From Oscillospiraceae bacterium (GTDB lineage: Bacteria; Bacillota; Clostridia; Oscillospirales; SIG627): a stretch of DNA of 42,894 nucleotides. Positions 25,391 to 33,481 of the stretch are shown one piece after another; the first letter of the stretch is position 1; the number at the start of each line of letters is the position of its first letter. Below the pieces are notes generated by a model. It did no database searches and was not told where the DNA came from. It saw nothing but the letters and a program-made list of their open reading frames with translations. A program made the translations under genes and the position numbers. Location of the stretch: NCBI GenBank assembly GCA_015063605.1, contig SVTV01000025.1, positions 1 to 42,894 on the forward strand. Direction: 5' to 3'.

Positions 25391-25996
25391 ATGAACTCTT
25401 ACAAAATAAAGATAAAAGACAAGCCCTGCTTCTGCGGCGTTGAAAAGGCTCTTATCAACAATTCCGTATGGGATAAGGAATACCGTCCTATGACGTACGG
25501 TCAGATCATATTCGTTCCCAGTGACGGATTCTACGTAAAGCTTACCTGCAAGGAAACTTATCCGCTTGCACGCTTCACGGAATTTTATGAGCCCGTGTAC
25601 AAGGATAGCTGTATGGAGTTTTTCGCAAACTTCAATCCCGAAGAAAGCGATATTTATGTAAACTTCGAAATGAACTCCTTCGGAACTCTTCTTTGCGGAG
25701 TTGGTGATAACAGACACGGCAGAAAGAAGATAACGGAATACGGTCTTCCCGCTCCCGAGGTAGAAGCATCCTCCGATGAGGATTCCTGGTCGGTTACGCT
25801 TCACGCCACATTGTCTTCTCTTGAAAGCGTTTACGGCAAGCTTGATTTTAAGGCAGGCTATAAGTTCAAGGGCAATATGTATAAGTGCGGCGATGAGACT
25901 CCCGTGCTCCACCATCTCATGTGGAATCCCGTTGAGGTCGAAGAGCCCGATTTCCATGTTCCCGCATTCTTCGGAGATTTCGAAATAGTAGAATAA
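25391..25996 (+). CDS. Carbohydrate-binding family 9-like protein
   Basis: A 201-residue beta-sandwich protein resembling the CBM9-like/DOMON-type family common in Clostridia: strands around YGQIIFVPSDGFYVKLTC, the DSCMEFFANFNPEESDIYVNFEMNSFGTLL core and a C-terminal WNPVEVEEPDFHVPAFFG. There is no signal peptide, so it appears cytoplasmic, unlike CBMs of secreted enzymes. By homology it could bind a sugar or glycoconjugate, but the ligand is unknown. It starts 53 bases after the SPFH gene with a GAGGA ribosome site and precedes hflK by 71 bases, so it is likely co-transcribed. Its place between three SPFH-domain genes is the notable point. Confidence 0.7.
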   Translation: MNSYKIKIKDKPCFCGVEKALINNSVWDKEYRPMTYGQIIFVPSDGFYVKLTCKETYPLARFTEFYEPVYKDSCMEFFANFNPEESDIYVNFEMNSFGTLLCGVGDNRHGRKKITEYGLPAPEVEASSDEDSWSVTLHATLSSLESVYGKLDFKAGYKFKGNMYKCGDETPVLHHLMWNPVEVEEPDFHVPAFFGDFEIVE

Positions 25997-26067
25997 ATAT
26001 AACTTATTATCGGCGGCAGGTAGGTGTTTAACTCTGCCGCTTTAAGCTTAAAAAAGAGGTGTAGAAA

Positions 26068-27042
26068 ATGTACAATAATTTTAATCAATCAAATTCGGGG
26101 TTTCCCAAAGGAACACCAAAGGAACCGATCGAACCCGGAAAGATAATAAAGAGAGTGCTTCTCGTTTTCGTTCTGATCGTGGCAATAGCTTTAGTATCAA
26201 CTTGTTGGTATACTGTCAACGATAATCAGCAGGCGGTAATAACCACCTTCGGTAAGGTGACCTCCACAAATGAAGCCGGTATCCATTTCAAGCTTCCCTT
26301 CGGAATCCAGAATGTTAAGCTCGTTGATGTCCACAATATACAGAAAATTGAAATAGGATATTCAAGCAAGGGTGAAACGGTCGAATCCGAAAGTAAGATG
26401 ATCACCGGCGATTTCAACATAGTAAATGTTGATTTCTTCGTCGAATATAAGATATCCGATCCGATAAAGTATCTCTATTCATCACAGAAGCCCGCACTTA
26501 TCCTCAAAAGCCTTGCACAGAGTCAGATAAGAAACGTAATAGGCTCATTTGATGTTGACAGCGTTCTCACAAACGAAAAGACGGCAATTCAGATGCAGAT
26601 CAAGGAGCTTATAATTGAAGAGCTTGAGGATTACGATATCGGTCTTTCTCTTCTTGCAGTAATGATCCAGGATGCCGAGCCTCCCACGGAGCAGGTAAAT
26701 CAGGCATTCAAGAATGTCGAAACGGCACGTCAGGGAATGGAAACGGCAATAAACGATGCAAATGCATATAAGAACAAGATGCTTCCCGAAGCGATTGCGA
26801 AGGCGGATAAGCTCATTCAGAATGCTGAATACTTAAAGCAGAACAGAATAAATGAAGCTGTAAAGCAGGTTGCGATGTTTGAAGCTATGTTCAGTGAGTA
26901 CGCACTCAATTCCGCAATAACCAAGAGCAGAATGTATTTCGAAGCTATGGAATCGGTGCTTCCCGGAGTTAAGGTAATCATAGATACAAGCTCCGAAGCA
27001 TCCGATATAAACAAGCTTCTTCCCATCGACAAACTGTCGTAA
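26068..27042 (+). CDS. hflK: HflK, SPFH subunit modulating FtsH
   Basis: A 324-residue membrane protein: short Pro/Asn-rich cytoplasmic N terminus, one TM segment (about 28-50), then the SPFH domain beginning WYTVNDNQQAVITTFGKV and a long helical C-terminal part (QAFKNVETARQGMETAINDANAYKNK). With HflC it forms a large cage around the FtsH protease that restrains degradation of membrane proteins, as known for the family. Residues GIHFKLPFGIQ match the conserved substrate-facing loop. It lies 29 bases before hflC. The C terminus ends in TSSEASDINKLLPIDKLS, typical of HflK. FtsH is not encoded in the window. Confidence 0.93.
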   Translation: MYNNFNQSNSGFPKGTPKEPIEPGKIIKRVLLVFVLIVAIALVSTCWYTVNDNQQAVITTFGKVTSTNEAGIHFKLPFGIQNVKLVDVHNIQKIEIGYSSKGETVESESKMITGDFNIVNVDFFVEYKISDPIKYLYSSQKPALILKSLAQSQIRNVIGSFDVDSVLTNEKTAIQMQIKELIIEELEDYDIGLSLLAVMIQDAEPPTEQVNQAFKNVETARQGMETAINDANAYKNKMLPEAIAKADKLIQNAEYLKQNRINEAVKQVAMFEAMFSEYALNSAITKSRMYFEAMESVLPGVKVIIDTSSEASDINKLLPIDKLS

Positions 27043-27071
27043 GGAAAAATCAAGGAAAGGAAAAGCTAAAA

Positions 27072-27965
27072 ATGAAATTGAAGCATAAGGTAGGCGTTCT
27101 TGCCGCAGTTATCATAATAATAGCTGTATTTTTGTTAAGCAATTCATTCTTTACGGTTGCGGAAAACGAATATGCATGCGTGGTAAGATTCTCAAAGATA
27201 GAAAAAGTGGTCGATCAAGCAGGACTTAATTTCAAAATACCCTTTATCGAATCCATAAAGTATTATCCCAAGACGATAATCCATTACGATATATCTCCCT
27301 CGGAGGTTCTCACATCCGATAAAAAATCAATGATAGTTGACTGCTATATTCTTTGGAAGATATCTGATCCACTCACATTCTATAAGACCATCGGTACGAT
27401 AAACGAGGCGGAGGTTAGAATAGACGCCACCACATTCCATGTTCTCAAGACTACAATGGGTAATATAGAGCAGTCTGCAGTTATCAATCAGGAAAGCGGT
27501 GCCGAAAGAAACGATCTTTACGAAATGATTAACACAGAGGTCTCGGCATCTGCCGATGCTTACGGTATCGAGGTAGTTGACGTTAAGATAAAGCGCCTCG
27601 ACCTTCCCTCCGATAACGAAGCCGCTGTATATACAAGAATGATCTCCGAAAGAAATCAGATGGCTGCAAGCTATACTGCCGACGGTGAAAAGGAAGCAGC
27701 TATGATAAAGAACGAGGTGGACAAGGAAGTAAATATAACCGTTTCCAATGCTGAGGCGAAGGCGGCTCAGATAGAAGCGGAAGGCGAAAAAGAATATATG
27801 CGTATCCTCGGTGAAGCGTATAATACGGATGAAAAGAAGGAATTTTATCACTTTATACGTGCTCTTGAAGCGTTAAAGGCATCCCTTAACGGAGAAGAGA
27901 AGACGGTGATCCTCGGTTCCGACAGCGAGCTTGCGAAGATTTTGAAAGGCGATACCGTTGAATGA
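27072..27965 (+). CDS. hflC: HflC, SPFH partner of HflK
   Basis: A 297-residue membrane protein: one N-terminal TM (about 7-27), an SPFH domain with FTVAENEYACVVRFSKIE and GLNFKIPFIESI, then the coiled-coil region ISERNQMAASYTADGEKEAAMIKNEVDKE. Partner of the upstream HflK in the FtsH-regulating cage. Good ribosome site (GAAAGGA) and tight spacing to hflK show co-expression. Its stop overlaps the next gene by four bases (ATGA), coupling the acetyltransferase to it. Length and domain order are normal. Confidence 0.94.
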   Translation: MKLKHKVGVLAAVIIIIAVFLLSNSFFTVAENEYACVVRFSKIEKVVDQAGLNFKIPFIESIKYYPKTIIHYDISPSEVLTSDKKSMIVDCYILWKISDPLTFYKTIGTINEAEVRIDATTFHVLKTTMGNIEQSAVINQESGAERNDLYEMINTEVSASADAYGIEVVDVKIKRLDLPSDNEAAVYTRMISERNQMAASYTADGEKEAAMIKNEVDKEVNITVSNAEAKAAQIEAEGEKEYMRILGEAYNTDEKKEFYHFIRALEALKASLNGEEKTVILGSDSELAKILKGDTVE

Positions 27966-28573
27966 TAAAGGAATACTTCTCGGGACTTTTGTCCGAGGTG
28001 AAGCGGTATTTTTCGAAAATACCAACCCTTGAGACCGACAGACTTGTTTTGAGAAAAATAAAGATGTGCGATGTTGATGATATGTATGAGTACTCAAAGC
28101 TTGCCGATGTTACCAAATACCTGCTTTGGAGTCCTCATCCCGATAAGTATTATACATCAGCATATATCAGATCGCTTCAGGGCAGATACCGCCGCGGCGA
28201 CTTTTTCGACTGGGCGGTAGTCTTGAAGGACAGCGGTAAGATGATAGGCACTTGCGGTCTCACTTCCGTCGATCCCGATAATAATTTCTGCGAAATAGGA
28301 TATGTCATTTCTCCCGCATATCAGAATAAGGGATATGCAACGGAGGCGGTTTCCCGTGTTCTTGAGATATGCTTTGACCGATTCGGATTCCACCGTGTGG
28401 AGGCGATGCATATCGAAGGAAACGATGCATCCGCAAAGGTAATGATAAAATGCGGTATGAAAAAAGAGGGAACTCTCAGGGATCATATCTTTTCAAAAAA
28501 CGAGTATAAGACGGTATCCGTCTATTCAATACTTGCCAACGAATATCACTCAAAAAGACGTGGCGGAGATTAA
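27962..28573 (+). CDS. GNAT acetyltransferase (RimJ/RimL type)
   Basis: A 203-residue protein of the GNAT superfamily, RimJ/RimL-like subgroup that acetylates protein N termini or small amines with acetyl-CoA. Landmarks: LETDRLVLRKIKMCD, IGTCGLTSVDPDNNFCEIGYVISP, the acetyl-CoA loop QNKGYATEAV and the terminal NDASAKVMIKCGMKKEGTLRD. No membrane segment. It overlaps hflC by four bases, so it is last in the SPFH/HflKC operon; a link to HflKC function is suggested by context only. The gene converges with the CmpB-type gene at 28594; only 20 bases lie between the two stops, and I see no strong terminator there. Confidence 0.88.
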   Translation: MIKEYFSGLLSEVKRYFSKIPTLETDRLVLRKIKMCDVDDMYEYSKLADVTKYLLWSPHPDKYYTSAYIRSLQGRYRRGDFFDWAVVLKDSGKMIGTCGLTSVDPDNNFCEIGYVISPAYQNKGYATEAVSRVLEICFDRFGFHRVEAMHIEGNDASAKVMIKCGMKKEGTLRDHIFSKNEYKTVSVYSILANEYHSKRRGGD

Positions 28574-28593
28574 GAAGTGCAGCTGGATCCCTC

Positions 28594-29028
28594 TTAACCC
28601 TTTTCGAATATGTTTTTTACGGCTTGTGATATCATTCTGCTGATAAATAAAGCGGGAACGGAGATCACAAACCATACAAATGTGAACTGCGGACATATCT
28701 GACCGAGAACGTTAAATTTCAATTCGGAATAATCCCAGATATCCATTTTCAATGCGATATTCAGAATGCATCCGAGTAGAAATTCCGTTTCCGTAATGAA
28801 TACCGCCGAAGCCGCACATTTTATAAGAAGAGGCGAACTTCCGAGAGCCGTGTTTATCAAATGAACGGCACAAAGACATATGCCTCCCGCAAGAGCCATA
28901 CTCCAATGGGAATAGCCTCTGTAGACTGATTCCATCAGCGGATACAATATTCCGCCGACGGTGAAAAGCAGCAGATATTCGGTTGCCAGACGTTTTTTTG
29001 AACATTTTTTAATCAGATAGTTGGGCAT
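28594..29028 (-). CDS. CmpB-type membrane protein (putative ABC transporter permease family)
   Basis: A 144-residue protein with four membrane segments (about 19-33, 43-62, 67-87, 118-136). The motif MESVYRGYSHWSMALAGGIC and WDYSELKFNVLGQICPQFTFVWFVISVPALF fit the short polytopic family sometimes called putative ABC permease (ABC_trans_CmpB); a transport role has never been clear for it. The start at 29028 is decisive: GGAGGAG lies five bases upstream, whereas upstream in-frame ATGs have no site. The ribosome site sits inside a 12-bp hairpin (29035-29063), so its translation may be self-limiting. It follows the GH-like gene by 66 bases on the same strand. Confidence 0.75.
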   Translation of the reverse strand: MPNYLIKKCSKKRLATEYLLLFTVGGILYPLMESVYRGYSHWSMALAGGICLCAVHLINTALGSSPLLIKCAASAVFITETEFLLGCILNIALKMDIWDYSELKFNVLGQICPQFTFVWFVISVPALFISRMISQAVKNIFEKG

Positions 29029-29034
29029 AAAAAC

Positions 29035-29063
29035 TCCTCCGCATGATAACTTCATACGGAGGA
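29035..29063 (-). promoter_or_regulatory. Hairpin that buries the ribosome site of the CmpB-type gene
   Basis: TCCTCCGCATGA (29035-29046) pairs with TCATACGGAGGA (29052-29063). In the minus-strand RNA the one imperfect pair is G-U, while in plus-strand RNA it would be a C-A mismatch, so the RNA is meant to fold on the minus strand. The 3' arm contains the GGAGGA ribosome site and runs into GTTTTTATG, so the same element can act as terminator of the upstream gene or as translational gate. Confidence 0.65.
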
Positions 29064-29093
29064 TATTTTTTACATATTTTATGTATTTTAAAC

Positions 29094-30146
29094 TTATTTG
29101 TTCAGATATAATTCTCTGTTCTGACGGAGAAGGATATCTCTTTCCATGTTGTACACTCTTTCCATAGCGTCGCAGGTCTTCTTCCATACGAGAGGACAGT
29201 TCTGTGCGCCGTAGTCATTGGACTGGCTTCCGTAATAGCCCCATGCGATGATAGTTCTTGCACCTGCATCGTATGCTGCCTCTGTAGCCGCAATGATCTC
29301 TTCCTCACGTCCGCGGGGAGTGTTGTATGTCTGGATCCAGATGTTGTGATCCTTGCCGCATTTTTCACTTACCGCAAGGTTAGCCTTTGTTCCGTCGTAT
29401 ACGAACTTATAGGGATTAACTCCGGCATGACCGAGCCAATAGGGGTCGGAACCGATGTTCTGAAGTGTGGGAATGCTGCAGAGACGTTCGATGTTTTCAA
29501 GGCTGATGCCGTGATGTGCGCCGAGCATTACGCAGATAGTATTTGTAATACCTTTGGAGGCTGCATAAGCTGTAACCTCGCTGAAGTAATCGATGATGGA
29601 ATCTACGCGGAAAGCGGCAGCATCATCATCCATTGTTTCGGGCATGGGTCTTCCGTACTTTTCTTCGAAAAGCTTCTTGCATCTGGGGCATGTGCAGGAG
29701 TAGTATACCTTTCCGTCAACATTCTTCTGAGGAAGATGAGGCTCATCCCAGAAAATAGTCTTACATCCGGTGAATACAACAGCGTCGATCCACTCTTTTG
29801 TGAATTTTCTGAAGTCGGGGCTGTTGAGACATGCTCTTACGGGGTCCATATCGCCGTTGGAATAATACTGATGGCTGTCGGGATAGTATGCGAGGAAGTG
29901 GGACTTATCGCCGGGAGGACCTCCGATTCCCCAGTTATCCATCCAGGTCTCAAGACCTTCGGCTTCGGACATTGCAACGAGATCTTTCATTACTCTGAGA
30001 TGTCTGTCCCAGTCTGTATGGGAAAGCATGTGAACCACAAGGTTCATGTTGTGATTAGCGATGTCACGAAAGTCCTGCTGTGCGTGGAAGGGCATTCTGT
30101 TGCCGTGATATGCAACGCCCAGCTTTAATGGTTTTTTGTTTTCCAT
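29094..30146 (-). CDS. Glycoside-hydrolase-like TIM-barrel protein
   Basis: A 350-residue cytoplasmic protein with the look of a (beta/alpha)8 glycoside hydrolase: FWDEPH (132-137) is a likely catalytic acid strand end, followed by the cysteine pair C151-T-C153-P-R-C156, of the kind found after the fourth strand in several barrel hydrolases. Other barrel strands are KLGVAYHGNRMPFHA, NIWIQTYNTP and TIIAWGYYG. I cannot place it in a numbered GH family, and no signal peptide is present, so it may act on imported oligosaccharides. AAAGGA ribosome site. Upstream lie three tandem 91-bp palindromic repeats, which occupy its whole promoter region. Confidence 0.7.
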   Translation of the reverse strand: MENKKPLKLGVAYHGNRMPFHAQQDFRDIANHNMNLVVHMLSHTDWDRHLRVMKDLVAMSEAEGLETWMDNWGIGGPPGDKSHFLAYYPDSHQYYSNGDMDPVRACLNSPDFRKFTKEWIDAVVFTGCKTIFWDEPHLPQKNVDGKVYYSCTCPRCKKLFEEKYGRPMPETMDDDAAAFRVDSIIDYFSEVTAYAASKGITNTICVMLGAHHGISLENIERLCSIPTLQNIGSDPYWLGHAGVNPYKFVYDGTKANLAVSEKCGKDHNIWIQTYNTPRGREEEIIAATEAAYDAGARTIIAWGYYGSQSNDYGAQNCPLVWKKTCDAMERVYNMERDILLRQNRELYLNK

Positions 30147-30168
30147 GGTTGGTTTCCTTTCAAGTTTT

Positions 30169-30460
30169 TATATTATAACTGCAGTAGGAAAATTGTGCGC
30201 ACGGGCGCACAATTTTGTTAAGCGCATGTTTTTGTTAGCACCGCAGTTATTTGTGCTACTATATTACAACTGCAGTAGGAAAATTGTGCGCACGGGCGCA
30301 CAATTTTGTTAAGCGCATGTTTTTGTTCGCACCGCAGTTATTTGTGCTACTATATCACAACTGCAGTAGGAAAATTGTGCGCACGGGTACACAATTTTGT
30401 TAAGCGCATGTTTTTGTTCGCACCGCAGTTATTTGCGCTTATTATATCATAACTGCATCA
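30169..30460. repeat. Three tandem 91-bp palindrome-bearing repeats
   Basis: Units start at AACTGCAG 30177, 30268 and 30359 (periods 91 and 91), with a fourth partial AACTGCA at 30451 (92). Each unit has a 12-bp stem AAAATTGTGCGC / GCGCACAATTTT with loop ACGG (the third is altered to GGGTACAC, breaking part of the stem), then GCGCATGTTTTTG and CCGCAGTTAT, which mirrors ATAACTGC at the unit start. Differences between units are only a few bases. The array fills the space between the LCP gene and the GH-like gene. At each unit junction the minus strand carries a TATA-like word (TATAAT, ATATAG, ATATAA). Confidence 0.93.
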
Positions 30461-30511
30461 TTGAAAATATCTTGTGAAAAAATATTCGCCGGATGCGGTT
30501 TTGAAAGCATA

Positions 30512-31441
30512 TTATCTGTAGGGTGTGTAAAGCTCAAGAGCTTTTTCAACATTCGGTGTAAAATAAGTGACATCGTTTTCAGTAAAGGATGAACCCGGAT
30601 ATGCAATATCTTTTACCGTGTATTCCGAAAGGGAAAAGATTATATCGGAGTTTGCTATAAGAGTTTGCGAATTGAACGACGTATTTATGTTATTGTACAG
30701 AACCGAGATGATCTCGGGAAGCTTTGTGGCATTTTCGGGCTTAAAAAATGCTTGGAAAAATGCCGCAATGAATTTCCGCTGAACGGCTGTTCTCGAGGTG
30801 TCTCCCGACGCATACCCCTTGAATCGGAGAAGATCAAGTGCTTCTTTACCGTAGAGAGTCTGTTGACCGCGCTTGAGATCGATCTTGAGATCCTGCAGCG
30901 GGTCACTGTAATACATATCCTGCTGAACGTAATATGATATGCCGCCGATTGCATCGATTATTTCAATAAATCCCTTTGAGTTTACCGAAATATAATAATC
31001 CACGTTTATTCCCGTCATGGCTCTCACCTTTCCCGCAAGAAAAGCTTCGTCGTGTGTGGAAAGAGCCGTACACAATCTTTTGTACTCGCCGTCAAAGAAA
31101 ACTCTTGAATCGGCGGGAATTGATGTCATCATTATGGTTTTGGATAGCTTGTCGATCTTCACAAGAAGCATCATATCCGCATTTCCGAATGTGTCATCCT
31201 TTCCAATGAGAAGAAATGAGAGAGAATCCTTCTTCTCAACAGAACCGCCTTCCGAGGTTTCCGGGGGAACGGATGTATCGGGAGCGGTAGAAGGTACTTC
31301 TCCGGTTTCGATAGGCTTTGCCGCACCGAACATTTCATCCATGAAGCCCTCAACGTAATTTACGCAAAAGAACGCCGCGGCAATAAAAACGGTCAGCGAA
31401 AGTATAAATACCAATAAAAAGTTTCGTATAGAATATTTCAT
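30512..31441 (-). CDS. LytR-CpsA-Psr (LCP) family protein
   Basis: A 309-residue membrane-anchored protein: one N-terminal TM (about 7-28), a Pro/Thr-rich spacer (43-65) and the LCP domain starting SFLLIGKD. Landmarks are the arginine in IPADSRVFF, the GGISYYV strand and the conserved DTSRTAVQRKF segment. LCP enzymes attach secondary wall polymers (teichoic acids, capsule) from undecaprenyl carriers to peptidoglycan outside the cell, per family knowledge. The start at 31441 has AAGGGA seven bases upstream, and a consensus promoter lies 86 bases further out. Single-gene unit; no wall-polymer synthesis genes nearby. Confidence 0.9.
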   Translation of the reverse strand: MKYSIRNFLLVFILSLTVFIAAAFFCVNYVEGFMDEMFGAAKPIETGEVPSTAPDTSVPPETSEGGSVEKKDSLSFLLIGKDDTFGNADMMLLVKIDKLSKTIMMTSIPADSRVFFDGEYKRLCTALSTHDEAFLAGKVRAMTGINVDYYISVNSKGFIEIIDAIGGISYYVQQDMYYSDPLQDLKIDLKRGQQTLYGKEALDLLRFKGYASGDTSRTAVQRKFIAAFFQAFFKPENATKLPEIISVLYNNINTSFNSQTLIANSDIIFSLSEYTVKDIAYPGSSFTENDVTYFTPNVEKALELYTPYR

Positions 31442-31526
31442 TTAAAGATCCCTTATTCAATAATTTGCGGAGAAAACAAAAAAACAAATTCCGAACAGCG
31501 TAAACACAACACTCCGCAATATACAT

Positions 31527-31555
31527 ATTATAATGCTTTTTTGTGAGAATATCAA
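31527..31555 (-). promoter_or_regulatory. Sigma-A promoter of the LCP gene
   Basis: On the minus strand TTGATA (31550-31555), 17-base spacer, TATAAT (31527-31532). Confidence 0.8.
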
Positions 31556-31661
31556 TACAAAAATGTAAAAAAATTTCTTAAATACGCAAATGTACTTGTT
31601 TAATGTAAGAAAATATGATAAAATTACGGTGAACAGTATATTTTGAAAGGATATATGCGAA

Positions 31662-32447
31662 ATGTCACTTAAAATAGATGGAATAAAACAGTTTATTCTT
31701 GATATGGACGGAACGGTGTACCTGGGAGAAACTCCCATAAGGGGAGCTAAGGAATTCGTGGACCGTGTAAAGCAAAGCGGAAGAAGGGTAATGTTCTTCA
31801 CAAATAACACATCCAAGTCGAAGAAGATATATTTCAACAGACTTAAGAGAATGGGATTCGATGTGGAAGAAAGCGATGTATATTCTTCGGGGGATGTTAT
31901 GGCTCACTTCCTTACCACGGAAAGAAAAGGAAAGACGGTTTACGTTGTGGGTACTCCCGATCTCGAAGCTCTTCTTGAAGAAGCCGGCATAAAGCTTGCC
32001 AAGATCGGTGAGCCTGCTGATATCGTTGTTTCAAGCTTTGACACGACTCTGACATATGAAAAGCTCGTCAATGCCTGCGACCTTATCAGAGGAGGAAGCG
32101 AGTATCTCTGTACGCATCCCGATATCAATTGCCCTACGGAAACGGGATTTATTCCCGACAGCGGCGCGATAGCCGCACTCATAAACCTTTCCACCGGAAA
32201 AACTCCCAAGACGTTGGGAAAGCCCTATAAGGAGACAGCCGATTTTATAATAGCAAACTGCGGATGTGCGAAAAATGAGATAGCCTTTGTAGGTGACAGA
32301 CTTTATACAGATATAGCTCTCGGAGTGAATAACGATATGATGGGTATCCTTGTTCTCTCGGGGGAAAGCACTCTTGAGGACGTTGAAAGCGCACCGGAAA
32401 AGCAGAGACCTACTTATGTTATAGGATCTGTTGCCGAAATAGACTAA
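31662..32447 (+). CDS. HAD-IIA phosphatase, NagD/AraL type
   Basis: A 261-residue haloacid-dehalogenase phosphatase with the C2-type cap. Motif I FILDMDGTVYLGETPIRGA, motif II TNNTSKS, the lysine/DD region VAFVGDRLYTDIALG near the C terminus are all as in NagD/AraL proteins, which dephosphorylate nucleotides or sugar phosphates in the cytoplasm. AAAGGA ribosome site about 11 bases upstream. The 220-base gap upstream is shared with the divergent LCP gene; only a weak plus-strand promoter candidate is visible. The M55 peptidase gene follows after 148 bases with its own ribosome site. Confidence 0.9.
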   Translation: MSLKIDGIKQFILDMDGTVYLGETPIRGAKEFVDRVKQSGRRVMFFTNNTSKSKKIYFNRLKRMGFDVEESDVYSSGDVMAHFLTTERKGKTVYVVGTPDLEALLEEAGIKLAKIGEPADIVVSSFDTTLTYEKLVNACDLIRGGSEYLCTHPDINCPTETGFIPDSGAIAALINLSTGKTPKTLGKPYKETADFIIANCGCAKNEIAFVGDRLYTDIALGVNNDMMGILVLSGESTLEDVESAPEKQRPTYVIGSVAEID

Positions 32448-32595
32448 GGTGCATACATTACGGAAATTTTTTTAAAGTTTGTAAAATGATTGGTAAATAT
32501 CCATAAAACTATTTATTGGATTTATATTGCTTTTTCTTTTGCTAAAGGTTAAAATTATTATATAACTGCTTATTAATGAAAGGACGGTATTTACA

Positions 32596-33417
32596 GTGAA
32601 GTACTTTATTGTGACAGATATAGAAGGAACAAGCGGCGTTCTTGACGCTCCCCACTGGATATACGAACACAGCCAATACAAGGATAAGGCAATACGCCTT
32701 ATGACATTGGAGCTCAATGCCGTTATAGAGGGTATATATGAAGCTGATCCCGATGCCGAGGTAACTGCGGTTGACGGACACGGCTCGGGCGCTATCGATA
32801 CGGAACTTCTTGACGAAAGAGCACTTTATCTCAATATGCGGGGCTTAAAGCGTCCCTTCGGACTCACAGCGGATTACGATGCCGCAATGTGGGTAGGACA
32901 GCATGCGAGAGCGGGTGCGAAGTTCGCCCATCTTGCACATACAGGATCATTCAATGTTGTTTACAAGAAGATAAATGATTACATTTCAAGCGAGTTCGGA
33001 GATGTGGCTCTTTGTGCGGAGGAGCTCGGAGTTCCCGTTATCTTCGGTGGCGGAGATGAAGCGTTCGGAGAAGAGATGCATGAGCTTGTACCGGGAGCTG
33101 TTACGGTTGCAGTAAAGCGAGGCTTACAGGAAAATGACGGTGCAGGTCTTACCACCGAGCAGTATGAAAATTACAATGTAGCTTCGATCCACATCCACCC
33201 TAATAAGGCAAGAGCTCTTCTGAAGGAGGGCGCTTATAATGCGGTTATGAAGCTTAAGACAGAGGGTAAGGAATCATTTAAAATGGTGAATGCTCCCAAG
33301 GCTCCATATGCTGTAACAATGAAATTCAGGGGCAACGAGGATATTCTTGAGGCAAGAGATGATACAAGTGTTATTAAGGCACTTAATGCTCCCGCAAAGT
33401 GGATAAAGTCCGAATAA
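32596..33417 (+). CDS. M55 family D-aminopeptidase (DppA-like)
   Basis: A 273-residue zinc aminopeptidase of family M55, which releases D-amino acids from short peptides such as wall-derived D-Ala peptides. The DppA-type site is intact: D8 and E10 in TDIEGTSG, H62 in VDGHGSGA, H103 in GQHARAG and H115 in AHLAHTG. Such enzymes are large ring-like decamers by family knowledge. The start is GTG at 32596 with GAAAGGA about 13 bases upstream. No dpp transporter genes are adjacent; the neighbours downstream are two propeller-like paralogues, so a role in peptidoglycan turnover is inference from the family. Confidence 0.9.
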   Translation: MKYFIVTDIEGTSGVLDAPHWIYEHSQYKDKAIRLMTLELNAVIEGIYEADPDAEVTAVDGHGSGAIDTELLDERALYLNMRGLKRPFGLTADYDAAMWVGQHARAGAKFAHLAHTGSFNVVYKKINDYISSEFGDVALCAEELGVPVIFGGGDEAFGEEMHELVPGAVTVAVKRGLQENDGAGLTTEQYENYNVASIHIHPNKARALLKEGAYNAVMKLKTEGKESFKMVNAPKAPYAVTMKFRGNEDILEARDDTSVIKALNAPAKWIKSE

Positions 33418-33481
33418 CGGTTTTTCCGAAAAAACGGAATTGAAAAAGACTGTTGAGAAATTCGAAAGGAATAACAGCGAT

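Noticed and set aside
30169-30460. CRISPR array
   Set aside because: Units are contiguous 91-bp copies without unique spacers, and no cas genes are near.
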